A stretch of DNA of 64,000 nt from Capitulum mitella. Lineage: Eukaryota; Arthropoda; Thecostraca; Pollicipedomorpha; Pollicipedidae. Below, in pieces: positions 1-12,602 of this stretch. The stretch lies in NCBI GenBank assembly GCA_030062745.1, contig CP099847.1:24104923-24168922 (forward strand). The letters are read 5' to 3'. The position numbers and the translations under genes are program-made. Below the pieces are notes generated by a model that ran no database searches, was not told where the DNA came from, and worked only from the letters and a program-made list of their open reading frames with translations. The number at the start of each line of letters is the position of its first letter. The first letter of the stretch is position 1.

Positions 1-2202
1 CGTAAGAAAAAAACTGCAGTTTTCGTGAGCAAATTGCCTTTTTGTACTGATGTCTACATGTATTTTTTTCACGCAGATATGCAAGTTCTTAAAGTGTGTC
101 AAGGTCCGAGGTTTAGGACTAGAGGTTCGGCAAAGTGGTCTCAGTGGCTAGGATACGGTGCAAAGGAGACTCAAGTCACCTATGTAGCATGTTTTCGTAA
201 TCCTGTCAGATGGCGAAAATACCATAGAAACAAAGAGTGATTTAATGACTACTAGATGTTTACGTTGCGTTCGTCATAGGGAGGGAAACTGCCCAATTTG
301 TGCCACATTTTCGAAAAAGGGCACTGTGACTATGCTACAGTAAAAATTGTCGTGTTCCTTTCTTATACATCTTTTCGAATCTTTTGACCACCAGAATCGC
401 TGGCGTTTTAATACTTCAGTCTTTGCCTACTATTTTTTTATTTAATTGCTAGTAAGACACTGCAAGAAGCGCAATCAGGGTAACATGACACATTGCGCCA
501 CTTCATGCGCCTAATTACGCCTCCATAGAAATGATATGGCGTTCCAGGTACTTTTGCGGCTGCCAAGAGAATAATGAAACACTGCCTGGTATATCATGAA
601 CAGTTCAAATTATCATTCTTTCTGCGAATGCTTCCCAACAGGTGGGGAGAGGTGCTCGCACCCCAACTGGTCGGATCCGATAGAGGTGGCTACATAGACG
701 CATCCCATGTGTTTCGAGTCCATACCCCTCTTGTGACCCGAGAATGTTTCGCTCTTCAGCCCGACAATAAAACAGTCCTACATTTCCCACACGTCGAAGT
801 AAGGTCACCGAAATCATAAGGGCTTTGGGGTTTGAGAAAGATGCACTCTCCCTTTCCACTACAGCACTTCACGGTTTGGATAAATCCGGGGATCACGGAT
901 TGATCCGCGGGGCGGACTGGATCGGACCAGAAAATTCGAACAAGTTAGAACAAGTTAGAGTTAGGGTTAGAACCGGATCGGATTTCAGAATTTATCGCAT
1001 GACAAAAAGTGTTCAGATTAAAAACCCATAGAATTTGAAAAGACGCTAACTGGAAATGCTTTTTTAGCTAGTTTAAAGACACAAATAGCGAGGTCGCCCG
1101 GCTCCGAAAGGCATAGCCGGTGTGGTCAGCAGAGAGCCACCCCTCTAGATAAGCTGGAGAAAAAAAAACTGAAAAAAACATTTACCCACAGGACTGATAG
1201 GAGGTCTTCGTTCTCAGGGTGTCGCCAGGATTCTCGACCTGGGGACTGCCTGCGAGACCTGGAGTTAATTACACGGTGAATGAGAAAAATGGTGCGTTGC
1301 ATGAGTTTCCGCGGCCCGCATGGCTGGCGGGAGCTGAAAGGCTCCGTAGGGGGAGGGTCCGAGAGCTGCAGCCCTCCCAAGGAGGCCCTGGCGACGCTTC
1401 TGCCTCGTTCCTATAGCGTCCCCTGTACAGCCGGAAGCCCCTCCCCTGTGATTCTCTCGTTAAATGGGCCCCAGACGCATACGACACAGTGGAACAACCA
1501 TCAGGACGCCGTTACATAGTCCTGCCCCGATTATGCAACTGACGCAATAAGACCCGGCAAATGGTGGCGCAAGAAGGGCAATTGTTCTACCATAACAAAT
1601 CTAGCCGTGGATAAAAAAAAGAAACGTGCGCATGTTTCACTTCGTTCTGGTCAAACTGGAAGCGTGATTCCACAACAGAGACGCTGTATAGGATTAATTT
1701 TGCTGCACGGCATCGATAACATAGTTATACATGAGTAATACACGTTCGGAAGTTATTTCAGACTTGCGAGGAAACTTGAACTGCTGTCTTGTCTGAACTT
1801 GTCTTGTTGTGAACTTGCCCGTACTGCTGCCAGAGAGTAAAAGGAACACATCAAACTTGCGGTCATGCCGTCTCTCTCAGACAATCGGATGTCTCAGCTG
1901 AGAGATAATGGGGAGGGGAGACGCGCAATTAAGCAGGGTGGCGCCCATTGGGCAGTTTCTACCTATGACGCCTTTGCCTTCCGCGTTGCAGAAACAGCAC
2001 CAGTACGTTACATTTAGGTGTATCTGGATCGGGAATTTACTACTCGGTGTTAGCTGCATGTGGCGCTATTGTGGCGTTTTTACCTGGCGCACCTAGAGAC
2101 ACGCATGTTAATATGTCTGTTGTATCATTTCTAATCGACCAGTCTTGAGCCCTTGGTGTTTTGCATACCCAGCCTACCAATACAGGACAGGGACATAGTC
2201 AA
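1..2202. other. Intergenic, nothing recognised
   Basis: Short overlapping open frames only; none has a family motif, splice context or codon bias. Confidence 0.6.
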
Positions 2203-2610
2203 GGGGGAGGGCATAGGGGTCGTGCCCACCTCCCCCTGAGCCAAGCGGTCTACACTCGATTTATAGCGAATTGGCACGAATACGGAAAAGCGATAATATA
2301 TATGTTACAAAAGCGGACATTATATGTATTCCAGTGGGTTAAATATGAAGGACGTCTGCATAAAATTGCCGCATTTTCCTAAAATTTCGTCATATTCCAA
2401 TAGGGTAGTAGCCAAAGAGGGGCAATGAGGGCCATGGCCTCCCCATGAGCCAAGCGGTCTACGCTAGATATATAGCGATTGTCGCAGGAATACGTAATAG
2501 TGGTCATGCACAGGTTGCAAAAACAAACATTATGTTGTTCTGCGGGTTGAACATGAGGTAAATCACATAAAATTGCTACTTTTTCCTATAAATTTTGTCA
2601 TACACCAGTG
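2203..2610 (+). repeat. Diverged tandem duplication, two ~200-bp copies
   Basis: Copies about 2203-2400 and 2412-2610 share TGAGCCAAGCGGTCTAC, TATAGCGA, ACATTAT and AAATTGC(C/T)(G/A)C in order. Both start with a G-rich run; perhaps a duplicated MITE. Confidence 0.75.
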
Positions 2611-3125
2611 GCATATGACGAAATTTGACATTTGGCTCCCCCTGAGAAAATTCCTGGCTACGTACCTGTATGCCAATGCCATATGACCAAATTTGAAATT
2701 TGCCCTCCCCCAGGAAAATCCTGGTTTCGAGCCTGATGTAGGAACACAAAAGAACTGCAAAAAGGGGGAAGCAGAAAATAGTACTGGAATATTTTATTTC
2801 AGTTCCTTCTTTGTGTTTAGAATAAAATTCCTTGTGGTGGGTCCTAAGAAATTATGTTTAGCTTTTCCTAAACGCCATGCTTTACATTTAAACAGCTTGT
2901 AAGTCTGGCGTTCTAAAGCAGCCCTTATGGATATCTTCCCACGTGTAAAATCCGTAAATACTACAGAGATCCCTCAAAGGTATTTCCGGGAGCGAGGTCA
3001 TGAACATTTTAGCAGTCATCGACGTCTGTATTTTCATCACTGTCATTTCAGACACCAAATCAGACAATGAATGGCCATGTAAGGTCATGGACATGACCCT
3101 GGATGTTGAAGTTTTCACTCAGCAT

Positions 3126-3297
3126 CAGGGACGCAGCCAGGATTTTCTTCAGGGGAAGGTCGGAGCTCAGTGTGAAATCATACGGAAAATACGGAAAATC
3201 ATACGGATACCTGCTGGGAAAACGATGTGCAATGGTTTTCACAACAAAAAATACGGGCCTATGGAAGCGTTCCGCCTCCCCCCCGGCTGCGCTGGTC
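3126..3297 (+). mobile_element. 172-bp hAT-type MITE with perfect 8-bp target duplication
   Basis: Begins CAGGGACGCAGCCAGG and ends CCGGCTGCGCTGGTC, flanked on both sides by CTCAGCAT (3118-3125 and 3298-3305). CAGGG ends and 8-bp duplications are hAT marks. No coding capacity. Confidence 0.85.
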
Positions 3298-3689
3298 CTC
3301 AGCATGCAATGCATTACGTTTTATATTGCTCAACAATTTGTACTCTGTTACAATGATTAGCCGCTGGCAAAATTGCTACGAAAACACCATGACTTTTGCC
3401 TGGAAATGTGTTGATTGTGATGATAAATTTGATAAACTTGAATAAACTTGTTTATAAACTTGAAATCTTGCAATGCGAAACATTAGCGCACAATGGCAAC
3501 ATAAAACCTAAAACTGGTACGTAAAGCCCCAATTTTATCCTTCGTGAATTGTGGTCAAATGTGAACAAAGGTAGAGAGCGAGGCGTCATAACGTTCGAGA
3601 GCTTCTGGAAACACCTTATTGCCCGTATGACCGGTGAAGGCGAGATCAGAAATGAAAGTGCGTGATCATATTCTCATTACCATTAGCCA

Positions 3690-4827
3690 AAGACGCATTC
3701 CCGTAGGGAGGGCTTATTGTCCCCCCATGAGATCTCGAAAACTAGCAGTACGATTTCATTACAAAACTATGGCAATCGATTTACCATGGAATAAGGTACA
3801 TTTCTAGCACACAAAATTCCGAAAATGCTGTCAGGGAGTGGAAACGGAGGAGCAAAAAAGTGAAAACATGTTTTTTTTTGTTTTTGTTTGTTACAGCGCC
3901 GATGTTTAGAGACAGATATTGGTGCAATTGGCATAAATTCAGACCTATTGATGGATGGGACTTTCCCTTTGATTCAAATATTTAGAACATGGCAAAAGTT
4001 ATAGACCTCCACAGAGTTGGGAAAATGTGAAGTGTACTTTTTTAATGAATTAGCATAAGAGCTGACATTCCTTTTTTATGCTAGCCAATTCATGCCTAAT
4101 GGGAACAAATCTATTCAATTGTCCATATAATGTAGGCATAGGCGTTACCAAGAGCTTCAAAAAGGGGTAAATGACATTGTCGCATTTTCCTCAGGTCAGC
4201 TTATGACCTTTGACCTAAAATGGGACCGCAAATGACCTCAAGTTGCATAATATAGCCTTGCGTTTAATTCATGACGTTTGAAAACGATTCCACTCATTTC
4301 ATTTGGGTATATTTCTTAATGTTCTATCTATCGTGATATTGTGACACCCTATATCCTATCGTGATATGGGGTGCGCGCGGGAACATTTTAGGTTACATCT
4401 CCGAGGCCTCACTTGATATCGACCTGAAACTTGTAACACAAGTAGAGGACACTGTGCTGAATCGTATAAGGATCGCTTTTTATATAAACAACTAGCATTA
4501 AAAACTATGCGTGAAACCAAAATTTGACTTTTAATCCTGAACTGACCTTCCGAATTTCTATGCTAATCTATGGTATAAAATTTTTTTTTTTGTCCATGTT
4601 AAACAGTGCCACAAAAGGCGTGAGGTGACTCCTAAAAACTTGGTCTGGCTCTGTCCCTGGACAAAATAAAATTATGAAAAACTGACATGTCACCTTGAAG
4701 GAATGGTAAAGAAGAGTAACCAAGTTTCGTAAAGCAGCTTTATAATAAAACTCTTGGAAATAAAAAAAAACAAAGCAAAAATACGGAGAAGGCCGCTGAA
4801 GTCCCACTTACGGGAATAGGGTAACTA
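3690..4827 (+). mobile_element. TTAA MITE family, old diverged copy
   Basis: Shares order and motifs with the 35.5-kb copy: CCCATGAGATCTCGAAAAC, GGCAATCGATTTACC, TGACCTTTGACCT, and near the end ACCAAGTTTCGTAAAGC and GGGAATAGGGTAA. Many substitutions and indels. Confidence 0.7.
4204..4216 (+). promoter_or_regulatory. Perfect DR1 half-site pair in old MITE copy
   Basis: TGACCTTTGACCT retained although the surrounding copy is much diverged. Confidence 0.35.
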
Positions 4828-5799
4828 CTAAATTATTTTTTACTTACCTTTTACGTATGAGCCCGATAAAACTGTTTTATGCAGATTTAATGATCCCATA
4901 CCCAAAGGCTCCAAGAAATTTATTTCGATGGGCGTCACGGATGGTCGCTGCAAGTTCGCGGACCTAATTAAGACCGTTTGATTTCCAGCGAGGGGCAACC
5001 TCTGACTGAGTGATTATTTGGGGCTTAAGGGACTCACGGTGAATGACAGCGAGTATGGAGCAGCGGAACAGACAGCGTGCTAAAACGTCCAAGGCAATTT
5101 GTTGGTGGTTATGCTATAGCTGAATGAAGCAACGAGCAGGAAAACGTGTTTTTAGATAGACTTTAACTGGATCACGCGTAACTCACTCTTTCTTTCAGGA
5201 GGATGACGTCCCACCAGCCTGTTCTATAAGTGCACAGGTATTTGCCGTTCAGGATGCATTTGTTACTTCATGCAGACGTTTCAAATAAACTGAATCCTGT
5301 TTATGTCAACCAACCATTCCGGTCGGTAATCTAGGTGACAGAACTTTAATGAACATCCAGTGCACAGATTTCTAAGAGAAATTGGGTTTGAAATCAACAG
5401 ATAAAAGGCTCTGTAAATACGGGTATTGTATAATTTTGTCCTACTCAGATGTTTTCAGGGTTCACATATTTTTCCCAAAATGCTGTTGTAAGATGAATCT
5501 TTTCAAAGAGTCCTTGCCAATTGACCTTAGTTTGTGACGTAAACCAAGGATAAGGGCGCGACGTATTTCAACTGCTCACATAATCCAAGATACTCTTAAG
5601 CACAGTAGATCATATACCCAAAGCGCGCCCACCGCTGTCACATAATCGTCCCATACAGCACGTTTGTGGAGTTTTAGGCGCACGCCATGTCAAAAGCTCC
5701 AGACGCACGTCTACAACCACCCGTTCACATCCCATTCAAACGATTCTGCCCCGACATGACACTCGCCCCACAGCCTGAAACGGAAAGCCGCGCGGGGGA
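4828..5799. other. Intergenic, nothing recognised
   Basis: Unique-looking, mildly AT-rich DNA without open frames, arrays or hairpins that I could support. Confidence 0.5.
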
Positions 5800-5861
5800 C
5801 CACCTGCGCTGTTGCTTCAGTCCGCCCCGCAGGCGATGGAGGGGGAGCCGGCCGGCCGGTC

Positions 5862-5920
5862 GGCGGCTGACCGCCTCACTCACCGTCGGCGGCTGACCGC
5901 CTCACTCACCGTCGGCGGCG
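5862..5920 (+). repeat. 26-bp tandem repeat, two copies plus
   Basis: GGCTGACCGCCTCACTCACC recurs exactly 26 bp apart in a CpG-rich stretch. Confidence 0.9.
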
Positions 5921-6098
5921 GGACGCGGCCCGGACGCGGCGCGGCCGCTTGCTCGACGCCGCAGCGGCCGCCGCCGCCGCCGCCGCCGTCGCCGCGTGCG
6001 TCGAATCGATTGGGACGGCCGGTGTACCTGGCCGCGGCGAGCCGGCCGCACCGCGCCACCGCCGCCCGGCTACTGGAGCGCCTGCACCGGTCAGCGCG

Positions 6099-6232
6099 TG
6101 ACCGGCGGTCAACGGCGGCACAGGACAGACGTGACCGGCGGTCAGCAGCGGCACGGGACGGACGTGACCGGCGGTCAACGGCGGCACAGGGCAGACGTGA
6201 CCGGCGGTCAGCGGCGGCACGGCAAGAGTGAG
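6099..6232 (+). repeat. 33-bp GC-rich minisatellite, four copies
   Basis: Unit GTGACCGGCGGTCAACGGCG... of 33 bp, four near-identical copies. All three frames on both strands stay open because the unit is a multiple of three and stop-poor, which explains the long overlapping open frames here. Confidence 0.9.
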
Positions 6233-6849
6233 GCCGGCGGTAGACGGCGGCGTATGATGGAGAAAATGACATAACGGACTCAGACATATGAAGGTTGCTT
6301 CTGCGCCTCCACGTGTCAGAGTTGACCAGATTTTGCGCTGCCTGAGTCGCCTGACCGAATCCCAGCCGCAGCGAGGCACGAGCGTGAGCGGCGCTTGGAC
6401 CGGCCGTCCCGCAGCCGGCCGGCGTGGAGCGCACACCGGACACCGTCGCCATTGGGCGGTCCGCTGTCCAAGCCGCTCTTCAGGTCCCGTGCTCTCGGGA
6501 GGTGACACGTCAGTAATAGGGGCGAGTATAGACGTGACACAGCGGTTCCCGAGGCTCACAGCCAGGGGCGTCACTTTGCATTCTTTTGAGGAGGTAAGTG
6601 CCCCCTCATTGCCGATTTCAGCCTCCCGCCCGGCACTGATTTCAGCTCCCTCAGTGCTGAAGTGGAAGCCACGACGTTATTCTGGGGCCCATCGTTGAAA
6701 TGACATTTCAGTCTGATGAAGCATTTTGCAGCCTTTTCAAAAGGTGGTACAAGTCAGCAAGCAAAGTTAAGTTGAAGAACGATTTCGTCATCTGGCTAAG
6801 AAAATCCTCCCCTGAAAGTTTGAGGGCCCTCTAAAAATAGTGAGGTCCC

Positions 6850-7570
6850 TTAACCCTATTCCCGGAGGGCTAGACGGTATGGCCGATTCCCGGCAGGGGG
6901 GGGGGCGGATTCGGCCCCCCCCTGAGATCTCGAGAACTACTTATCCGATTTCATCGCAACAAACGGCAATCGATTTGCCGTGACGTGAACTACATTTTTA
7001 TAAAAAGAAATTTTCAAAATTTTGAAATTTGTGGATACAGGGGGGCAAAAATGTCAAAATGGGGGTACTTTTTGACTTCTTATAACTCCGTTGTTTATGG
7101 ACCGATTTCGATGAAACTGGCATCAATCGAGAGATTATGGATAGGGCTTTTACCATGGGTCCGCAAATCTGAAATTTTGAGAAAATTCATGGGCGTTCAC
7201 AGGGTTTCAAAAATAGGGGGATTAGTTTTCCAATAACGGAATGAACAAAAGAGGCCAAAACACTTTTTTAGCTTCTGCTAGTCATGTTATGCTAAAGAAG
7301 TACAAATCGCATTACAATGTTTGTATAATGTTAGCATAGGCGGTGCCAGGGACATAAAAAGGGGGAACTGTCATGGTCATACGTTTCTCAGATCAACTTG
7401 CGACCTTTGACCTTAAATGACCTCCAGTGACCTTGGGGTCACCTGGAATTATGTCGTGTGCATTCAATATTATCTGTAAACGTTTTTAATCGATTAAATT
7501 CACTCTATTCCAAAAAATTCATTTTTTGGCTTTTGCGATATAGGTTACGTGCAGATACCAAAGACCCGAT
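6850..7570 (+). mobile_element. TTAA MITE, second copy, 3' part lost
   Basis: Starts TTAACCCTATTCCCGG and matches the copy at 35552 base for base over long stretches (for example GAGATCTCGAGAACTACTT and CGGCAATCGATTTGCCGTG). Similarity stops near 7565, where a low-complexity A/T region begins. Confidence 0.85.
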
Positions 7571-8364
7571 TTAAAAAAATTTAGGTTTTAACTAAAAAAA
7601 TAAATGACCCAGGATATTATAAAAAAAAGTTTATTAAAAACACGAAGGGCACAAAATTTTTAAAAGGCCCATGAATTTTAAAAACCCAAACAAAGTTTCT
7701 TAATTTTGTTAAAAAGTTTTTGGAGATTTATAAAACCCTGAAACTTCTTAAAAATCCCAAAAGCTTTTATTTATAAAAAAGATAATAAAAAATACAAAAA
7801 AAAAACCCAAAAAAACTAAATAAATTTAGAAAAATAAAAAGCCCCCCTCCTCCCCACATAAAAAAAAAATAAATTAATTTTTTTAATAAATTTAAATTAA
7901 TTTTTTTTTTTAAAATTTATATATAATATATATTTATATATAATTAAAATTTTTTGTGAGAAAGATTGGGGGTTACACAAAAAATAATAATAGCCCCGAA
8001 GAAAATTAGAAAGGGGTTTAAAAACCCAAAGGGGGGGCCCAGCCCAAATTAAAAAGAGGGGCCCATGGGGGGGTTTTTGGAACCCCACCCAACAAAATTT
8101 CCTTAAAAATCTTTTTTTAAAAGAAGATTAAAAAAACTCTCAGAGGGTTAAAAAACCCCCCAAGACAACAAAAGTTTTCCGAAAAAAAAAAAGGCCCCCC
8201 CAAAAAAGAAAAAAACCCAAAGCAAAATTCTAATGACGCTTTGGATAAATGGAAAGGAGGTCCCCTCCCCCCCCCCCTTTTTCCAAAAAAAAAAACTCAA
8301 ATGTTATATAAAATATATAAAGTGTTTTATATAAATATTTTTAAAAATTTTTTTTTTTATTAAA

Positions 8365-8405
<41 letters not shown>

Positions 8406-8421
8406 AAAAAAAAAAAAAAAA
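7571..8421. other. A/T and homopolymer-rich noise, probable low-quality sequence
   Basis: Almost every word is a homopolymer run (A, T, C or G of 3-12), unlike any flank. It starts in the middle of a MITE copy whose expected continuation is absent. Looks like uncorrected long-read error or collapse. Confidence 0.6.
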
Positions 8422-8606
8422 GGCACTGGTCCGTTACTCCGTTACTCCGTTACTAACGAAGTTACTTTTTTGAGTAACGGAGTAACGGACCCGTTACTTT
8501 TATTTTACTGTAACGGACTGAGTAACGGAAGTTACTTTTGTGGTCCGTTACTCCGTTACTTTTTGGTCCGTTACTCCGTTACTCCGTTACTCCGTTACTT
8601 TTTAAA
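8422..8606. repeat. GTTACT-type subterminal repeats, left end
   Basis: At least ten CCGTTACT units in direct and inverted order, forming potential hairpins. Confidence 0.9.
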
Positions 8607-9142
8607 CTCCTTACAGGCACCGCCCAGCTTTATTTGCATCGGCACACGCCATTGACTGCTTGAATAGCCAACACCCAATACCGTGCGGCGATACAAGCGC
8701 GGCTGGGCGCGCACTCAGCTGACAATCGCTGAGTAGACTTGTTGACAATATTCGTCAGCTGATAAACGTTGACGGCAAGCTGGCGGCAATGGTTCAGTAA
8801 AAAGGCCAGCTGACTTTGGTCTCTCTTGGGAGAAAAGTATTGAATTATGCGTAAGTTTGATATGACTTAAAATTATAAATTAACCAGTCGTCATTTTTCA
8901 GGCTAAAAGATATCAAAGTTATTGTCATTTATACTGGAACAGCCAGCTGACGGCAGTTTTCAATGTTGTCTCAAGTTAGTCACGGATTGCTTACCACCGC
9001 CACACGGTTCCCCGCCAAGATCACTCAAGGCTGTTGAGCACATGATTACTGCCGCCATGGCCTTGGATCTGTGATGTCCATGGGGCGATGGAGTGGTGAT
9101 TGATTCTTGACTGGCTTGAAATTTTAACTACCTGACACTAAA

Positions 9143-9408
9143 ATGTACCATCAAGGCGTCTTTACGCCGCCACTGGAGGTCGAAAACCTTGACTCCGAGT
9201 CCGACGGTGCCTCAGCTTCGGAGGCAGAGGACGAGCCAGGTCTGGGTCACCCATGGCCACATCTAGAAACGTACTTTGAGTTTAAGGAGGAGGGGAAAAA
9301 CGTCATTTTTACGTATGTCCTGTGCCGACCGAAATCAAGGGTCACAAGAGTAGCCTTTCAAACCTAAAGGCACATATCAAGAGGAAGCATTATTTACGGT
9401 ATTTCCAG
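9143..9408 (+). pseudogene. hAT transposase N-terminal BED zinc finger, frameshifted
   Basis: ATG at 9143, acidic leader, then HLETYFEFKEEGKNVIF followed by TYVLC. A one-base slip near 9325 moves the frame to EIKGHKSSLSNLKAHIKRKH, the second half of a BED finger, and the exon ends CAG|GTGAGA. The first zinc cysteine appears replaced by Tyr. Decayed coding exon of a hAT transposase; the downstream catalytic exon is not visible. Confidence 0.65.
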
Positions 9409-10079
9409 GTGAGAACAGAATGTGCACAATAAGTTGTCAGTAGTGAAGCATAATTATGAAGCTTGTCGACTATTGCTTGGACTATTTGCCTTAACCATAT
9501 TCTCTGCAGGCAGTGAGATTCACATTACTCTGGGGGGGGGGGGGCAGATCTGCGGTAATCTACCTTTCGGCCGACGCTTACGCGTAATTTTTGGAGACGC
9601 GGAAGTGGCAACACAAGTTGTGTGAACAATTTAGCCCATTCAGGTATTTTTCTAAGCACTGGCCCCTACTGGATGTGTAAACTGACTTGGTTAGATAACT
9701 CTTGAATTTTGATTCAGTTGACACATGTTTGCCTTCAGCCGATACGAGCTAACCAAACCAAAAAACAGGCAAATTGAACCTAACAAAAAATTAGTTTTAC
9801 ATGCCCATCTAGGGCAATCCCTGCAACCATGCAGTAGGTTTTAGGTTAGGTTAGATTAAATCATTTTTAACTTGGAGGACAGGCTACATTGTCCATGCGA
9901 TTCGAGTTACTACTCCTGCGTTCCCGAAAAAAATATCAACTGGCCGAAACACCTTTCGGCTGACAGATTATTTTTTCTAGACGCAGAAGTGAGGACCCAA
10001 ACTCAAACATGATATGAGCCGTTGCCACTTTTGCACCTTCGAAAAATATGCATTGGCCGAAAGGTGAAGACTACCAATT

Positions 10080-11300
10080 CTGCCCCCTCCCCTCCCTGCC
10101 CTTCCAGAGATCTCGAGATGCATTCGTCCAATGTTGATGGGATGAATGCCATTTAATATGTTTCAACGAGATCTCCAATTCCGGACCCCAAAAATTCAAA
10201 AATTGCGAAAATAGGGCGTGGGGGCAAACAAACTCCAAAATTTGGGGATTTTTGAAAGGTCACTGCGGCCGTGTTTACCAACCAATTTTCATGGGAATAA
10301 CACGGTTCGGCTTGGAATGTCCAAGTCTTTTATATACCGAAAGCTGAAATTTAAAATAGAAAACCATAGGCAGTTCCAGGGAGGGCAAGAAGGGCGATTT
10401 TTGAAATAAGAAATTTCCTTTGTTTTTGTTTGTTTTGGGTGATATAAACATTAGATGTACAACTAGCAAGCCAGTTTAAGTTTATATGTAGCGCAGAGGT
10501 GGATCCAGGTAAACAAAATTGGGAGGGCACCATAAACACAATAGTGTGCTCCCCCATTTTTTCAGTACCTGGGTGTGCGTTTGTCTGAAAATGTGTGTGC
10601 ATACGCATTGTTTAGGATGTGTATGACTATATAAATGAGTCAGTGATCTTTATTTCTACTCAGAATGTCACGATAGTGAACCGCACAACTCTGCAGCTTT
10701 ACGCACAGCACATTACGGCGGAAAACGGGGGCTTGGAACCGCCTCTGCGGGACCGATTTTTTCAATGTTGACAAAACACGTGTGTATCAATTCCATGAAA
10801 TGCCAGAAAATCTTGTGGCGCTGCGGCAAACAGTGTGGGAGCGACAAGCAAAAAGACACGGGTAGCAGAATCTGCCCCCCCCCCCCCACAGGGAATAGGG
10901 TTAAATGAAGTGTTTTTAACCCGTCTCCGGCCGGGCTCAGAATGCCCTTTGCCCGGCCGGAGGGAGAGCGCGGATTTCCGCACCTCCCAGGATCTCGGCT
11001 CCCATATATCGTACGGAAAAAAGGAAAACACCGGCGGAAAGGTTTTGTCAAACCGAGACGAAAACATTCAAGAGTTTTGACCTCAGGTCAATTTTGAGGC
11101 CACCAGACGCCATGAAAGGTCAAAACACGTCCTTGGAATTAGGTAAATAGACACAATACCTTGTCCCTGAAAAGCTGGGACATATACTGAACTGTAAGAC
11201 AATAGCGAGTTCATTGATATCAATTTTGGCCTTTCACAGGGGTCAGGTCAGGTCACGTCATCGTTCCAAAATGTTCCACTTGTGAACGGCTAACATCCTC
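10080..11300 (+). mobile_element. Related MITE debris with a TTAA-type 3' end at 10904
   Basis: Contains AGAGATCTCGAGATG (10106 on), and a C-run followed by AGGGAATAGGGTTAA ending at 10904, the 3' terminus of the TTAA family. Further on is an everted half-site pair TGACCTCAGGTCA (11078-11090). Probably more than one broken element. Confidence 0.5.
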
Positions 11301-11947
11301 CGTTGCATCTTACTTATGACCATGTTTTTATAGGTAATTTGTCTTTTCAAGGGTGCTGAAGAGGTACTAAAGCACCTTTTTTAGTCTTTTATTTCACAAT
11401 AATAAAATCCATATCAGTCATGTTTTTTTGTGTCCTTCGTCGTTTGGTGTTAAAAAAAACGTCAGGGGTATGAGGAATCTTACCTGCACGCACGCGCTCG
11501 TACACAAACTAATACACACACACAATTGCAAAACAAAACAAGAAGTTCGCGAGACCGAAACGAGCTCTGAACGGAGACCATTATGTTCAGGGCGGATACT
11601 TCGAGAGGCATTCTTGATCAAACCCAGTCGATAGATGTCCGCTGTTTGTCGCATTTTGCATGCGTCCGCTCCAGCGCCGGTTGTTCCCACTCCGTCGGCG
11701 CCGCGGGCAATGAACAGGAATTCGTTGGTTTGAACATTGTGGCCAACACAGTGGTAGAATACCCGCCGCGGCTGTTGTCCCGGCGCCGCCGACTCTACAA
11801 CGGCTGGTGAGGGCAGTGGGCAGCTAGCGGAGTGTTTTGAGTAAGCGCTTTTTGTTTCTTCTCTTTGTATATGGAATGCGTTTTACAACCACAAAGCAGC
11901 ATAAAAGACTTAAAGCCCGCGTTCGCTTGGTTTTCACTGCATTTAAA

Positions 11948-12082
11948 AAAGTAACGGAATAACGGAGTAACGGTAACTTCCGTTACTTTTTAAGGCAGAG
12001 TAACGGAGTAACGAGTAACGGACTGGCTTTTTTGAGTAACGGAGTAACGAGTAACGAAGTTACATTTTTTAGTAACGATGCC
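11948..12082. repeat. GTTACT-type subterminal repeats, right end
   Basis: About ten AGTAACGG units, mostly inverted relative to the left end at 8422-8606. Confidence 0.9.
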
Positions 12083-12602
12083 CACCTATGTATATATATA
12101 ACAAAATAAATATCTTCAGTCAATATTTTTCCCTGAGCAAATGAAAACCACCGTCGGCAAAAAATAAAGTGCTCTGATCCGTTGAGAATTCACATTTAGG
12201 GGAACGTTAGGTTGTATAGGGGCCCCTAAATTCACATTTAGGGGCCCCCTCGGCTCTGCTCCATCCCCCCAATTATTTACACAAAACGACACCCTGCTCA
12301 CACCTGTCGGCTCAAACAAAGCAGAGCACCTTCACACTAACAAATTCACCTTCCTGGATGAAAGGCAGTAAGGTGGTAATAACGTTGTAAGGACGCGGAA
12401 AGAGGGAGCAGGAGACAGTGCTCCCCAACTTTTTCGGAATTTTTGCTTCTTAATTAATACCTCAATAAACTTTACAAATATAAAGGTATATTTCATTTTT
12501 TATTTTTATAAACATTTTTCTTAATAAAAAAGTAATTCTTATTTTATCAAAACATTATCACTTAAAAATAGACTTTTTTGAAATTTCCAAAAAATAGACC
12601 CT

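Larger units (their letters stand above)
5800..6500. other. CpG-dense block without an identified gene
   Basis: Very GC- and CpG-rich with minisatellites. It could be a CpG-rich promoter region or simply expanded repeats; no splice-consistent, family-recognisable coding exon was found. Confidence 0.5.
8422..12095 (+). mobile_element. hAT element remnant with GTTACT-rich subterminal repeats
   Basis: The left end (8422-8606) is packed with TCCGTTACT units in both orientations; the right end (11948-12082) has the same units inverted (AGTAACGGAGTAACG). Between them is a BED-finger exon. Subterminal repeat clusters plus a BED finger are typical of hAT transposons. The interior has lost any transposase core and holds other insertions. 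Confidence 0.7.

Noticed and set aside
25-240. 71-codon open frame at the left edge
   Set aside because: No recognisable domain, splice context or codon bias.
5880-6700. Several long overlapping open frames on both strands
   Set aside because: They come from stop-poor, GC-rich 33-bp and 26-bp repeats; the translations are Arg/Ala/Gly runs with no family features.
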